Source of the DNA: Eubacteriales bacterium
Lineage (GTDB): Bacteria > Bacillota > Clostridia > Peptostreptococcales > Anaerovoracaceae
Direction: 5' to 3'
Assembly: GCA_028704515.1 (NCBI GenBank)
Contig: JAQWFH010000020.1
Span: 1-39,156, forward strand
Length of the DNA: 39,156 nucleotides
The notes beneath the pieces are model-generated. The model had not been told where the DNA came from, made no database searches, and saw nothing but the letters and a program-made list of their open reading frames with translations. Below, piece by piece: positions 7,218 to 15,874 of this stretch. The position numbers and the translations under genes were made by a program. The first letter of the stretch is position 1, and each line of letters starts with the position of its first letter.

Positions 7218-8618
7218 ATGGCAAACAATGGTATAACAAGAAAACTATCTTTAGAAGAAATGATGCGCCAGAAGGATGCTTCTCAACTAAAGAGAGTACT
7301 CGGTACATTTGAGCTCATGATGCTCGGTATTGGAGTTATCGTAGGTACAGGTATATTCGTAATTACCGGTACTGCTGCTGCTGACTATGCAGGACCCGCA
7401 CTTATGCTTTCATTCGCTTTCGCCGGTATAGTTTGTGGCTTGGCCGCTCTCTGCTATGCAGAACTCGCGGCTGCTATTCCAACAGCAGGTTCCGCCTTTA
7501 CTTTTACTTATATAGGCCTTGGCGAAATCTGGGCATGGATCGTAGCATGGTGCCTCATACTCGAGCTTACAGTTGCTGCTGCTGCCATCTCAACAGGTTG
7601 GGGTGCATACGTAGTTAACTTGCTCCAGGTTATGGGAGTTCATCTTCCACAATCAATTACAACCGACCCACTCAGTGGCGGTATCATCAACTTACCTTCC
7701 CTCATCGTAGTTGCCGCAGTTGTATGGCTACTTAAGAGAGGAACTAAAGAGTCCGCAAAAGTTAACAACATACTCGTAATCATAAAGGTTTCTGCAGTAT
7801 TACTTTTCATCGTACTCGGTATAACTCATATTGATGCTGCAAACTACAATCCATTCCTGCCTTACGGCATGAGCGGAGTATTCTCAGGCGCTGCGATCGT
7901 ATTCTTTGCCTATGTTGGCTTTGACATCATCGCTAACTCTGCAGAAGAAGTTAAGAACCCTGAAAAAGACCTCCCAAGAGGTATCATCGGTTGTTTAGCT
8001 ATCGTAACGATACTCTACATAGTAGTAACCGCAGTTCTCGTCGGCGTTCAGCCTTATGACGTATATCACGGTCAAGCTGCTCCTGTAGCGTTCGCTCTTG
8101 CTCAGATTGGTATCAACTGGGGTTCGGCTCTTATCTCTGTATCCGCGATCATCGGTCTCATCGCAGGTGTACTTACTTGTACATTCTCCGCATCAAGACT
8201 TTGCTTCGCTCTTGCAAGAGACGGCCTTCTTCCTAAGAGATTCTCCCACGTTAACGAGAAATCGGGCGTTCCTGATTTAGCTATAAACTTAGTATGGTTA
8301 GTAGCTTCTATACTTACAGGTTTCTTCCCGCTCGGCATTATCGCAGAGCTCGTAAACATGGGTACATTGATGGCATTCGTATTCGTATCACTCACTGTAG
8401 TGGTTATGAGAAGATCTCATCCTGATATGGATAGACCTTTCAGAATGCCGGGTGGATCATGGCTACCGTTCATATCCGCACTCGCTTGTGCTTTCCTTAT
8501 CTCACAGCTGGCGCCGCTCACTTGGCTCTTCTTCGGCATTTGGACTATAATCGGTTTAGCTATATACTTCGGATACGGGAAAACAAACAGTGTTATGAAT
8601 CAAGAACACACAGGCTGA
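7218..8618 (+). CDS. APC superfamily (CAT/YfnA-type) amino acid permease, copy 2
   Basis: A 466-residue paralogue of the preceding permease, with the same about 12 membrane segments, the same first-helix GIGVIVGTGIFVITGTAA motif and the same GFDIIANSAEEVKNP stretch. Differences cluster at the N-terminus (ANNGITRKLSLEEMMRQK), the loop after helix 4 (LLQVMGVHLPQSI) and the C-terminal tail. The start is supported by AAAGGAGAAATA upstream; the preceding ATG here reads ATGCAATGG, so the start-stop pair of copy 1 is lost. The gene has its own promoter and terminator. Long stretches of identical DNA between the copies suggest recent duplication or gene conversion. Substrate is unknown; amino acid uptake is expected from the family. 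Confidence 0.95.
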   Translation: MANNGITRKLSLEEMMRQKDASQLKRVLGTFELMMLGIGVIVGTGIFVITGTAAADYAGPALMLSFAFAGIVCGLAALCYAELAAAIPTAGSAFTFTYIGLGEIWAWIVAWCLILELTVAAAAISTGWGAYVVNLLQVMGVHLPQSITTDPLSGGIINLPSLIVVAAVVWLLKRGTKESAKVNNILVIIKVSAVLLFIVLGITHIDAANYNPFLPYGMSGVFSGAAIVFFAYVGFDIIANSAEEVKNPEKDLPRGIIGCLAIVTILYIVVTAVLVGVQPYDVYHGQAAPVAFALAQIGINWGSALISVSAIIGLIAGVLTCTFSASRLCFALARDGLLPKRFSHVNEKSGVPDLAINLVWLVASILTGFFPLGIIAELVNMGTLMAFVFVSLTVVVMRRSHPDMDRPFRMPGGSWLPFISALACAFLISQLAPLTWLFFGIWTIIGLAIYFGYGKTNSVMNQEHTG

Positions 8619-8646
8619 AAAGTCTAACACACAATTTACTTAAACC

Positions 8647-8656
8647 GCAAATATTG
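8647..8656 (+). repeat. 3' UTR element GCAAATATTG of permease copy 2
   Basis: Same 10-mer as after copy 1 in a similar context (AA-C-GCAAATATTG-TTAA), and perfectly complementary to leader positions 7127-7136. Confidence 0.45.
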
Positions 8657-8684
8657 ATTAACAACTCTATCAAAACTAACATAG

Positions 8685-8716
8685 AAAATCCGGGTGGCAA
8701 ATGCTACCCGGATTTT
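8685..8716. terminator. Bidirectional terminator between permease copy 2 and the SLH genes
   Basis: The stem AAAATCCGGGTGGC / GCTACCCGGATTTT has a single mismatch and a 4-base loop, with T runs on both strands. It sits between convergent genes and can serve both. Confidence 0.9.
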
Positions 8717-8752
8717 TGTTGTATTTATATTGTTGTTTTAATAGCAGAACTC

Positions 8753-10207
8753 TTATTTTACTACTATGATGTCTGCGGAAGTCTCTTTATCATCGCTTAT
8801 ATCATAGAGGCGAACCTGTGTGTCTTTTCTTATCTGTGATAATCTTCCCGTCTCATATTTGTTGCTGCCGTCAAGATTGTATATGGCTGTGTTTGATTTC
8901 AAGATTACCCAAGCCTCTGACAAATCGCTCTTTTTAATCTTGATCGTGTCTCCGTCTTTTTCAAGAACCGTAGCCCATGAAGTTCCGGAAAGCTCCGCAA
9001 ATTGTTTGCCCAGCTTTGCATCGGTCTTAGCTATATTTATTATAACGCCGTCCTTTGCTTTGAGCTCATAGACGTTTCCTTCACCTACTGCCGTTATCGC
9101 GCTCTTATCCAAGCCTTTTTGTCCGAGCCACTTTATATTCTTCATCGCTGTAAATGTGTCTATTACATCTACACTTTCACCCGCTGCATTTACAGCTCTT
9201 GCTGAGGTGGCATTTATTACACAGTATATATATCCTGTGAATCCCGCATCATTTGGCACTACTATCTCTGTAATCTTGCCGTTTTCGAGATTGTACCACG
9301 CCTGTGTCTTTGCAAGCTTATATTTATCAATCGTCGTTATACGATAGTCGGAAGCCTTTTGAGAAAATTTCATATCTCCGGCGTAATCCTTTTTAAATGC
9401 GTATGTGTAGACTATTGCATCCTTAGATATATCTTTGCCTGCGTATTTTGTCATATCGGAACTAAACGATGCGTTTGCGTATACCATAGATGCCGTGTCC
9501 GGAATGTCTTTTAATCTATCTTTATCCGTCCCCTGCGGCTGGTCTTCGGCAACGTCCTTTTTAATCTTATCCATTGCGTTGTATATAATCATGGCTGCAT
9601 TCGCCTTTGTCGCCTGCTGCTTCTGCATTTGCTCAGGCATTTGGGCAGGTGTCTTTGTCTCAGTTACAAAAGCCATATCTGCAGGCTCTGAGAAGAGCTT
9701 CATTTCCTCTGCTTTTTTAAGATAATTCTGTGGCCATGTGCCCCCGAGATCCGCATCGCTATATCCGCATGCTCTTACTGCAAACGTTACGAGCTCCGCA
9801 ACCGTCACATTGCCTGTAGGCTTGAATTTGCCGTCACCGTAGCCAAGCGCAATTCCATTATCTGCCGCATAGCTTATATAAGGCGCCGCCCAGGAAGAAC
9901 CCGCCATGTCACTGAAGCTTTCCTTAAGAGGTTGCGTCGGTGTACCGTTCAAGGCAATAGGCTCTGCCAGAGTCACTATCATTTTGCACACCTGGGCTCT
10001 TGTTAATGTCTGCTCAGGGTGGAAAAGCCCATCTGTATCCCCCGTTATAGCTCCGGCCTCAATTAGACCGGTCACAGCCTGCTGCAGGCCTTTGTCATTA
10101 CTCTTTTCTACATCGCTCGGCAATGTTACGGCGGCGAAAGCAAAGCTCGTTACCGATAATGTCATTATTAATGCGATTGAAAGAATTTTAGCAATTTGTT
10201 TTTTCAT
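8753..10207 (-). CDS. SLH-domain cell-surface protein (two SLH repeats plus unknown C-terminal domain)
   Basis: A 484-residue exported protein. Residues 1-25 are a signal peptide. Two SLH repeats follow: one with GLIEAGAITGDTDGLFHPEQTLTRAQVCKMI (split here: GLIEAGAITGDTDG and LTRAQVCKMI) at about 45-80, and one with ISYAADNGIALGYGDGKFKP at about 112-150. SLH domains bind pyruvylated secondary wall polymers and hold proteins on the peptidoglycan. The C-terminal 250 residues are beta-rich with no family I recognise. It is the last gene of the SLH block, 62 bases after the SLH-only gene. Residues GTWPQNYLKKA resemble GTWPNNYINYV in that neighbour, so the two are likely paralogues that diverged after duplication. 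Confidence 0.88.
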   Translation of the reverse strand: MKKQIAKILSIALIMTLSVTSFAFAAVTLPSDVEKSNDKGLQQAVTGLIEAGAITGDTDGLFHPEQTLTRAQVCKMIVTLAEPIALNGTPTQPLKESFSDMAGSSWAAPYISYAADNGIALGYGDGKFKPTGNVTVAELVTFAVRACGYSDADLGGTWPQNYLKKAEEMKLFSEPADMAFVTETKTPAQMPEQMQKQQATKANAAMIIYNAMDKIKKDVAEDQPQGTDKDRLKDIPDTASMVYANASFSSDMTKYAGKDISKDAIVYTYAFKKDYAGDMKFSQKASDYRITTIDKYKLAKTQAWYNLENGKITEIVVPNDAGFTGYIYCVINATSARAVNAAGESVDVIDTFTAMKNIKWLGQKGLDKSAITAVGEGNVYELKAKDGVIINIAKTDAKLGKQFAELSGTSWATVLEKDGDTIKIKKSDLSEAWVILKSNTAIYNLDGSNKYETGRLSQIRKDTQVRLYDISDDKETSADIIVVK

Positions 10208-10269
10208 CTTTAATCAAATCCCCTTTCATTTTCTTGGCGAGAAAGCCGTAAGGCTATCCCAATTTTTCC

Positions 10270-10881
10270 CTATATATTCCTGTCCAGGATAAGAGCGATA
10301 TCACCTCTTTGTGCAAAGGCATTCCAGTCAGAAACCTGAACGGTGCCTGTTCTGTTACCCGTTTTAACGTAATTGATGTAGTTATTTGGCCAAGTTCCCG
10401 GCAAATCGCTGTCCTTGACTTGATCTAAAAGTCTTACAATCATTGCCATAGCCTCTGCATATGTCACCTCTCCGCCCGGGTTGAATTTTCCATTTCCGAC
10501 GCCGTTGATGATGCCGAGAGCAGCCGCAGTATTGATGTACCCCTTCGCCCATGAATGTCCGCCAAGGTCACTGAAGGTGTTATTTTTTTCGTACAACGCC
10601 ATATTGCCTGTGTTGTTCGTTATAATCAGAAGGATTTTGGCCATTTCTGCTCTGCTGATACTTCTCTCAGGGTGGAACAGACCGTCTTCATATCCTTCGA
10701 TGGCTTTCTTATCCACCAGCATCTTCACCGCTGTATGATATTTTGTATTTACCGTATCCAAAGGGTAAGTGTGTTTTGAGTCCCAGTCGTTATAGCCGAT
10801 AGGGCTTGTGCCTGCAAAGGCGCATACCGATCCAGCCATGACGAGGAGCACAACAAGCGCCATGCTTATAATTTTTTTCAT
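10270..10881 (-). CDS. Small SLH-only secreted protein
   Basis: A 203-residue exported protein with a signal peptide (1-23) and little besides SLH repeats: AVKMLVDKKAIEGYEDGLFH with ISRAEMAKILL at about 52-95, and AAALGIINGVGNGKFNPGG with VTYAEAMAMIV at about 115-150. A degenerate third copy follows (GTVQVSDWNAFAQRGDIALIL), in which the R-G-D-I-A-L-I-L pattern recalls the end of an SLH motif. It has GGAGG ten bases before the ATG. A protein of SLH modules alone can occupy wall-polymer sites, act as an anchor for partners, or be a spacer in the surface lattice; none of these is shown by sequence. It lies between the giant secreted protein and the two-SLH protein. Confidence 0.87.
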   Translation of the reverse strand: MKKIISMALVVLLVMAGSVCAFAGTSPIGYNDWDSKHTYPLDTVNTKYHTAVKMLVDKKAIEGYEDGLFHPERSISRAEMAKILLIITNNTGNMALYEKNNTFSDLGGHSWAKGYINTAAALGIINGVGNGKFNPGGEVTYAEAMAMIVRLLDQVKDSDLPGTWPNNYINYVKTGNRTGTVQVSDWNAFAQRGDIALILDRNI

Positions 10882-10907
10882 AATATGCGTTCCTCCATTT
10901 TCCTTTA

Positions 10908-10935
10908 ATTATATCAAACTATGCCGCCATGTGCA
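10908..10935 (-). promoter_or_regulatory. Candidate extended -10 promoter for the SLH-only gene
   Basis: On the minus strand a TG-A-TATAAT extended -10 (TATAAT at 10913-10908) follows TGCACA (10935-10930) by 16 bases. The -35 box matches only four of six positions. Confidence 0.5.
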
Positions 10936-11021
10936 TTAAACATTTATTACATCTTCGTTACATCACCGGCTGATTTGAGAATTCGAACTCCTTTTGGACT
11001 CCTTTTTGACTTCTTACTCGA

Positions 11022-14000
11022 TTATCTAACTCGGTGAAGCTTAAAATCACCGCCGGTATTGTCCAAAATTACCGTAACATTGTGGCTTTCTTCTGTACCG
11101 TCCTCATATTGCGCTATGAATTCAAATGTGAGCGGAAGCCCCCTCGCATCCTTCCACAGACTTGCCATTTCTCTATCCCAAATCACGCCTCCGTATGCTT
11201 CCTTATCGGCTCCAAGTCCGGCTGTGCCCTTTCGTACAAGCGTTGTTCGGAATCGTTCAAATCCCTTTATGCGTGCCGTTACCTTTGTCGCTCCTCCCTC
11301 AACGATTGCGTTTAGAACGAAGCTCTCCCCCGCCCAAAAGTAATTTGCAGGGCGCGTGTTTTGTGGATATCTGCCGTTATGTGTCTGCCTTTTTCCTTCC
11401 CATTTATCGGTATGCGATACTTCGCCTTTGATATCGGCGACAATCTCTATTTGAAACCTATACTCCCCTATCCCTGCGCCGGTTAAGTCTCTGACTACGC
11501 AAACTACATCGTATGTTCCCTGCTCTGCCCCCTGAACTTTTAGTGCCGTCAACAAAGGATAATTTCCCGCCCAATCCGCATTGATGCCTGTGAGCATATT
11601 TTCGCATATCAGCTTGCCTTTTTTATAAAGGCTTGTCTCTAGCTGCAGCTCGTCCTTTTCAAGATCATCGACTGCAACTCTTATGTCAAAAGGTGCCCTC
11701 GCTTTTACCTTCGCGGGCATTGTATTGATATATTCTATCCATGGGGCGTTTCCAAGACCTTCGATATAAAACGTAACCTTCGCTACATTAGAAAGCTTAT
11801 CGTAATTGACCTTGCCCGTACTGTCCTCCTGCCAATGCTCTGCCGTATATTTGCCATCCACATAAAATTTCCTTATGGGCTCGGATAATATTTTGCCCGC
11901 ATCCGGATGAAGCCCGTCATTGAAAGGTGTATGAATGTAGCGCCAGTATTGCCGTTTAGATGGATCGTTTTCGTAGTCCGAATAAGTAATGCCATAGCTT
12001 ACGGCCTCACCTTTTTTATATACCATTGGAGGGTCTTCTTTTTCTATATCCTTTGTCGCATTTATAAAATAATCGTATATTGTTGCTTCGATGTCACCTG
12101 AGTGCCATTCACCGATAAGAAGTGCGGTTCCTGCTTTTTCAATGGCGGTCAGGCTTCTGCCGCCCATACCGCTTGCATTTGTCAGAAAAAGAGCTGCTTT
12201 CTTTTCGTTACTTCTCTCATCTTTCGATGTCATATTTGCAAATATCGTCCTGCCAATCATAGAATCTACGGTTTCAGGAAGAACAGAAACTTTTGCTCCC
12301 TGGCCGTTTACCGGCGTATCGTAGCGATATCCGGCGTGTCCCCATGAGTATGCACTTAAGCAGTAATCATCGCTTCTTTTTCCATATTCCGAGATTCTCC
12401 CGCCTATTTGTAAGTCGTCATAAGGGCCTCCTCCTTGGCCTCTGCTTGTCGTATTGCGTCCAAAATCAAACACAATTTGCGTAGCGATGCTCCAATTATA
12501 ATTGCTGTACTCGCTGCCATCACTTATGCTTGTGGCTCTGTCACCCGAGCACAGAACAACCTTATTCCCAAGAGTAATGGCGTATACTGTTCTATTTGCA
12601 TCCGTACCGTTGCCTGATGTAGCATACTTGCTGACCTGTCGGCGGTCGTAGAATTCCAAGGGGTTTGCTCCCGAAATCGGGTATGCTCTAGCTGTTATGT
12701 AGTATGAACGTGTCTTGCTTCCTTTGCTATAGGCATTATTTGCGGTAACGATATATTCGAATCGGCCGCTTCCGTCAAAAGAACAGACGGCATCCCTGCC
12801 TCTTTCGTTTTTATCCTCATATATGCCTTTTAAAAAATTCCCGTCTCCATCAAATACAAATATCATCTCCGCAAATTGGCCGTTTTGTTCAAGCGCAAGC
12901 TTTCCCTCGCTGTCAAATCCTATGACAGAGCAAGGTGCCATTAGTCTCATATCAGGTATAAGCTCCTGAGAAGTAATCTGCTCTGTTACAGGGTCTAAGG
13001 CAACTTTTTTAAGAGTCGAGCCTTTCTTCGTGACGAAGCATATTTTTTTGTTGCAAATCCTGCTGTATCCGGTTTTGTCGCAGTAGCCATTGCTTACACA
13101 AATCTCGGCCGAAAAGATTTTCTTTATTTGACCGTTTCTTATATTTATGCTGTATATTCCATCACTTCTCACGGTGTAGATTTTCTTATTTCTTAAATAA
13201 TTGTCATGCCCTACAGCGATGCCGAGGTTGCACAGAAGCTCTCCCGTAAGTTTATCGTATATTAGAGTTCTTGTTTTATTTGCCAAAAGCAGGAATTCCC
13301 CCATGTCATCCTGTGCTAATATACAGTCTGTGCTAAACCCGGATATATCTAAATCTCTAGTTCTAACCTGTTTTCTCCACAACTGACTGCCACTCCTTAA
13401 ATCATAAGCCGTGAGGTATGCAGGCTGCGCGGGCGAATCAAGATAGGGCGCTTGGGTCTTTGTTGTATTCCAACTCCCTTCTATCGTATAAAATCGTTGG
13501 CTATCAGCTATATACCAATCCTTTTCCAGCATTGTATCCTGCCCTTCCCAACCAAAGGTCGATGTTGTAAAGGTATTAATCTTTTTTGGCTCGGTTATTC
13601 CGGCTAATGCGGTTTTTATCGGGTTTAGTGATCTTACGGTTATGTCAGCATCGATGCCCTCCTCTATGAGCTGTATCTCTGAATTATTTGCAGCAGCCTT
13701 AAATACGGCTTCTTCTTGCGGTGTGCGCGCAATCATAAGTAGTTCCACCTTTTTAGATGAAAGTGGGTATAGAGAAACTTTCGGCGCAATGTTTATAACA
13801 TCGGTTTCGCCATATGTCTCAGCTGACAAATAATCTTCGGGCGAAATGTATTCTTCAAGCGTTTCCTCTGTCCATCTATCTTTTACAGAAAGCTTGTACA
13901 AAACCTTGCCGACACCTTCCTTCTTGTGCTCAAAGGTTTTCATTTTTCCAAAGGAAAGCTCTTCAAAGCCGTTCATATCTTGCGCTTTTTTCCATGTGTT

Positions 14001-15800
14001 GCCGGCGTCTACACTCACAAGCCATTGACGTTCCGGTTCATCGCCGTCAGTTGTTCCTGTATCGGACACTTCTATATTTGCAAAATTGCTGCCTTCTTCC
14101 CTTATGTGCTCATTAGCTAATGTAATGATGGGTTCGGGAGGTAAATCCGACTTTACCGTAAATTGGCTTGAAACCTCGGTATAATTCCCCTCGCTGTCTC
14201 TTGCATATATGTAGTAACTGTATTCTTTCTCTTCTTGATTTTTTGTCAGAAACGGCAAACTAATTTCTGTAAAATACGGAGAGGACGAGACGAGTTCAAT
14301 CGGCCTTGTCTTTATTTCGTCCGAATTTTGCTTTTCGTTGTTTTGCTCATTTCCTATAAGATGCTCCAGGCGCACCTTTTGGCTGCCGTTTTCTGTCTGA
14401 AGCTCTGCATAAAGGATAGTTAGCGGTCTTTCCGGATGGGTATGTATTCTTGCATTCAAAACCTGTTTTCTGTTTTGCTTTTGAGTGCCGCCAAGTGATG
14501 CTATTATGTCGGGAGTTTTTAATACTTCTATTTCTTTTGTATCTGTCAGCTTAGCTCCGCCTTTTAATGAAACCTCAAGGCGCACCGGGTATGTGCCTCT
14601 TTTCGGGAATGTAATGTCAGCTGATGTAGATGAAGTTTTCTTCATTGTCGCATTTGCGGCCGATGAAGGCACAAATTTATTACTTGCAAGCTTTTCTTCA
14701 TACGCTCGCGTTGCAGAATAAAAAACGCCGTCCACATCAAACATTGATATGTCTCTTGCCTCGACCGTATAGCCTTCGTATGTTGTTTCCGGAAGAAGAA
14801 GCGTCGCTTGCCCTTCCAAGTCTCGTTTATCTACAATGTTAATTGTCTTTATTTTCGTTGCTGATTGCCCGCTTGTTGTTTCGGCTGTGATTTCATAATC
14901 TATGGTGCATATATCGGGAAAGCTCTGGCTGATATTCTTGCCTGTGTTTTCCCCACTCTTTCCGGTACCCGGCCATGTAATCAAATCCTGCCATTCGCCT
15001 TTATCGACTCGATAACGAATATGTGCAGAAGCGATTGTAAGGCTGTCAGCGACAATACTTGCATCTGCCACAGTAAAAGATTCTTCTTGCTTTGCGGATG
15101 TAGGAAGATCGAGATCAGCTATCAATTCTCCATCCTCGACAGTTATATATTGTTTATATTCTATAACGGTTGGCATAAAAACAAGGTATAGCTTATTCCC
15201 TGCTGCTGTTCCGTTTCTGCCCGCTTCCAATGCTTTTTCGATTGCGTCCTTAACCCTTGGGTCTACGATGTTGTTCTTGCCGCCAAAAAGCTTATATATG
15301 TCGTTGTCATATCCGAGTGTTCCGTGTGACACAACCTCAAGTGGAACGGCTGTAGACAAAGAAGCGTTGTATGAAAAATTCACTTTATTGCCGCTGCCGC
15401 TAAATCCTGTGATACCCATACTATTTGTAGCGTATTCTTTGTAATATTCTTCGTATGCCGCAGCCCCGCTTCCTAAACTTCTAGGGATATTGTGTGTACC
15501 GGCATCAATATTGTACCCACTCCCGGCAAGAGGGTATAGATTTTGCACCTCGATGTCCTGACCAAATGACAGCGTGTAGCTTCCTGATAAGCTGTCTCTT
15601 CCGTACACTCGCTTACCCCAATCGCTGCCATCGTTATATGCGAGTTGAACGCCGAGATCAAGATGATAGTATACTTTATCCGACAATACAGCTTTTGCTG
15701 CATAGGAGTATTGCGGAGATGAAAAAAGCCCTATTATAATAAGGCTTAAAATAAACATTATCGAAATGCTGTTTCTTGTTGTTCTTTTTTTTGTAATCAT
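11022..15800 (-). CDS. Giant secreted multidomain protein (Ig-like regions plus PQQ/beta-propeller-like segment)
   Basis: A 1592-residue exported protein with a signal peptide (1-34, ending SYAA). Residues about 220-700 are successive beta-sandwich-like segments, with phrases typical of Ig or fibronectin-like surface domains (YYIYARDSEGNYTEV, WLVSVDAGNTWKKA). Residues about 790-1000 contain propeller-like blades: LTAYDLRSGSQLWRKQV, LIYDKLTGELLCNLG and IYSINIRNGQIKKIF read like PQQ/WD repeats. The C-terminus, after GEVSHTDKWEGKRQ, resembles C-terminal regions I associate with Athe_2463-like clostridial secreted proteins; this is a memory match only. There is no SLH domain, LPXTG or C-terminal anchor. 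The ATG has AAGGAGG upstream. It lies between SLH genes in the same orientation, so it may be displayed through an SLH partner. Confidence 0.85.
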   Translation of the reverse strand: MITKKRTTRNSISIMFILSLIIIGLFSSPQYSYAAKAVLSDKVYYHLDLGVQLAYNDGSDWGKRVYGRDSLSGSYTLSFGQDIEVQNLYPLAGSGYNIDAGTHNIPRSLGSGAAAYEEYYKEYATNSMGITGFSGSGNKVNFSYNASLSTAVPLEVVSHGTLGYDNDIYKLFGGKNNIVDPRVKDAIEKALEAGRNGTAAGNKLYLVFMPTVIEYKQYITVEDGELIADLDLPTSAKQEESFTVADASIVADSLTIASAHIRYRVDKGEWQDLITWPGTGKSGENTGKNISQSFPDICTIDYEITAETTSGQSATKIKTINIVDKRDLEGQATLLLPETTYEGYTVEARDISMFDVDGVFYSATRAYEEKLASNKFVPSSAANATMKKTSSTSADITFPKRGTYPVRLEVSLKGGAKLTDTKEIEVLKTPDIIASLGGTQKQNRKQVLNARIHTHPERPLTILYAELQTENGSQKVRLEHLIGNEQNNEKQNSDEIKTRPIELVSSSPYFTEISLPFLTKNQEEKEYSYYIYARDSEGNYTEVSSQFTVKSDLPPEPIITLANEHIREEGSNFANIEVSDTGTTDGDEPERQWLVSVDAGNTWKKAQDMNGFEELSFGKMKTFEHKKEGVGKVLYKLSVKDRWTEETLEEYISPEDYLSAETYGETDVINIAPKVSLYPLSSKKVELLMIARTPQEEAVFKAAANNSEIQLIEEGIDADITVRSLNPIKTALAGITEPKKINTFTTSTFGWEGQDTMLEKDWYIADSQRFYTIEGSWNTTKTQAPYLDSPAQPAYLTAYDLRSGSQLWRKQVRTRDLDISGFSTDCILAQDDMGEFLLLANKTRTLIYDKLTGELLCNLGIAVGHDNYLRNKKIYTVRSDGIYSINIRNGQIKKIFSAEICVSNGYCDKTGYSRICNKKICFVTKKGSTLKKVALDPVTEQITSQELIPDMRLMAPCSVIGFDSEGKLALEQNGQFAEMIFVFDGDGNFLKGIYEDKNERGRDAVCSFDGSGRFEYIVTANNAYSKGSKTRSYYITARAYPISGANPLEFYDRRQVSKYATSGNGTDANRTVYAITLGNKVVLCSGDRATSISDGSEYSNYNWSIATQIVFDFGRNTTSRGQGGGPYDDLQIGGRISEYGKRSDDYCLSAYSWGHAGYRYDTPVNGQGAKVSVLPETVDSMIGRTIFANMTSKDERSNEKKAALFLTNASGMGGRSLTAIEKAGTALLIGEWHSGDIEATIYDYFINATKDIEKEDPPMVYKKGEAVSYGITYSDYENDPSKRQYWRYIHTPFNDGLHPDAGKILSEPIRKFYVDGKYTAEHWQEDSTGKVNYDKLSNVAKVTFYIEGLGNAPWIEYINTMPAKVKARAPFDIRVAVDDLEKDELQLETSLYKKGKLICENMLTGINADWAGNYPLLTALKVQGAEQGTYDVVCVVRDLTGAGIGEYRFQIEIVADIKGEVSHTDKWEGKRQTHNGRYPQNTRPANYFWAGESFVLNAIVEGGATKVTARIKGFERFRTTLVRKGTAGLGADKEAYGGVIWDREMASLWKDARGLPLTFEFIAQYEDGTEESHNVTVILDNTGGDFKLHRVR

Positions 15801-15874
15801 TAAGTATAAGACCTCCTTATGGGTTTAATTGTTGCTCTTGTGCACTTTGCATGCTTTATATCTTTTCTTAAATA

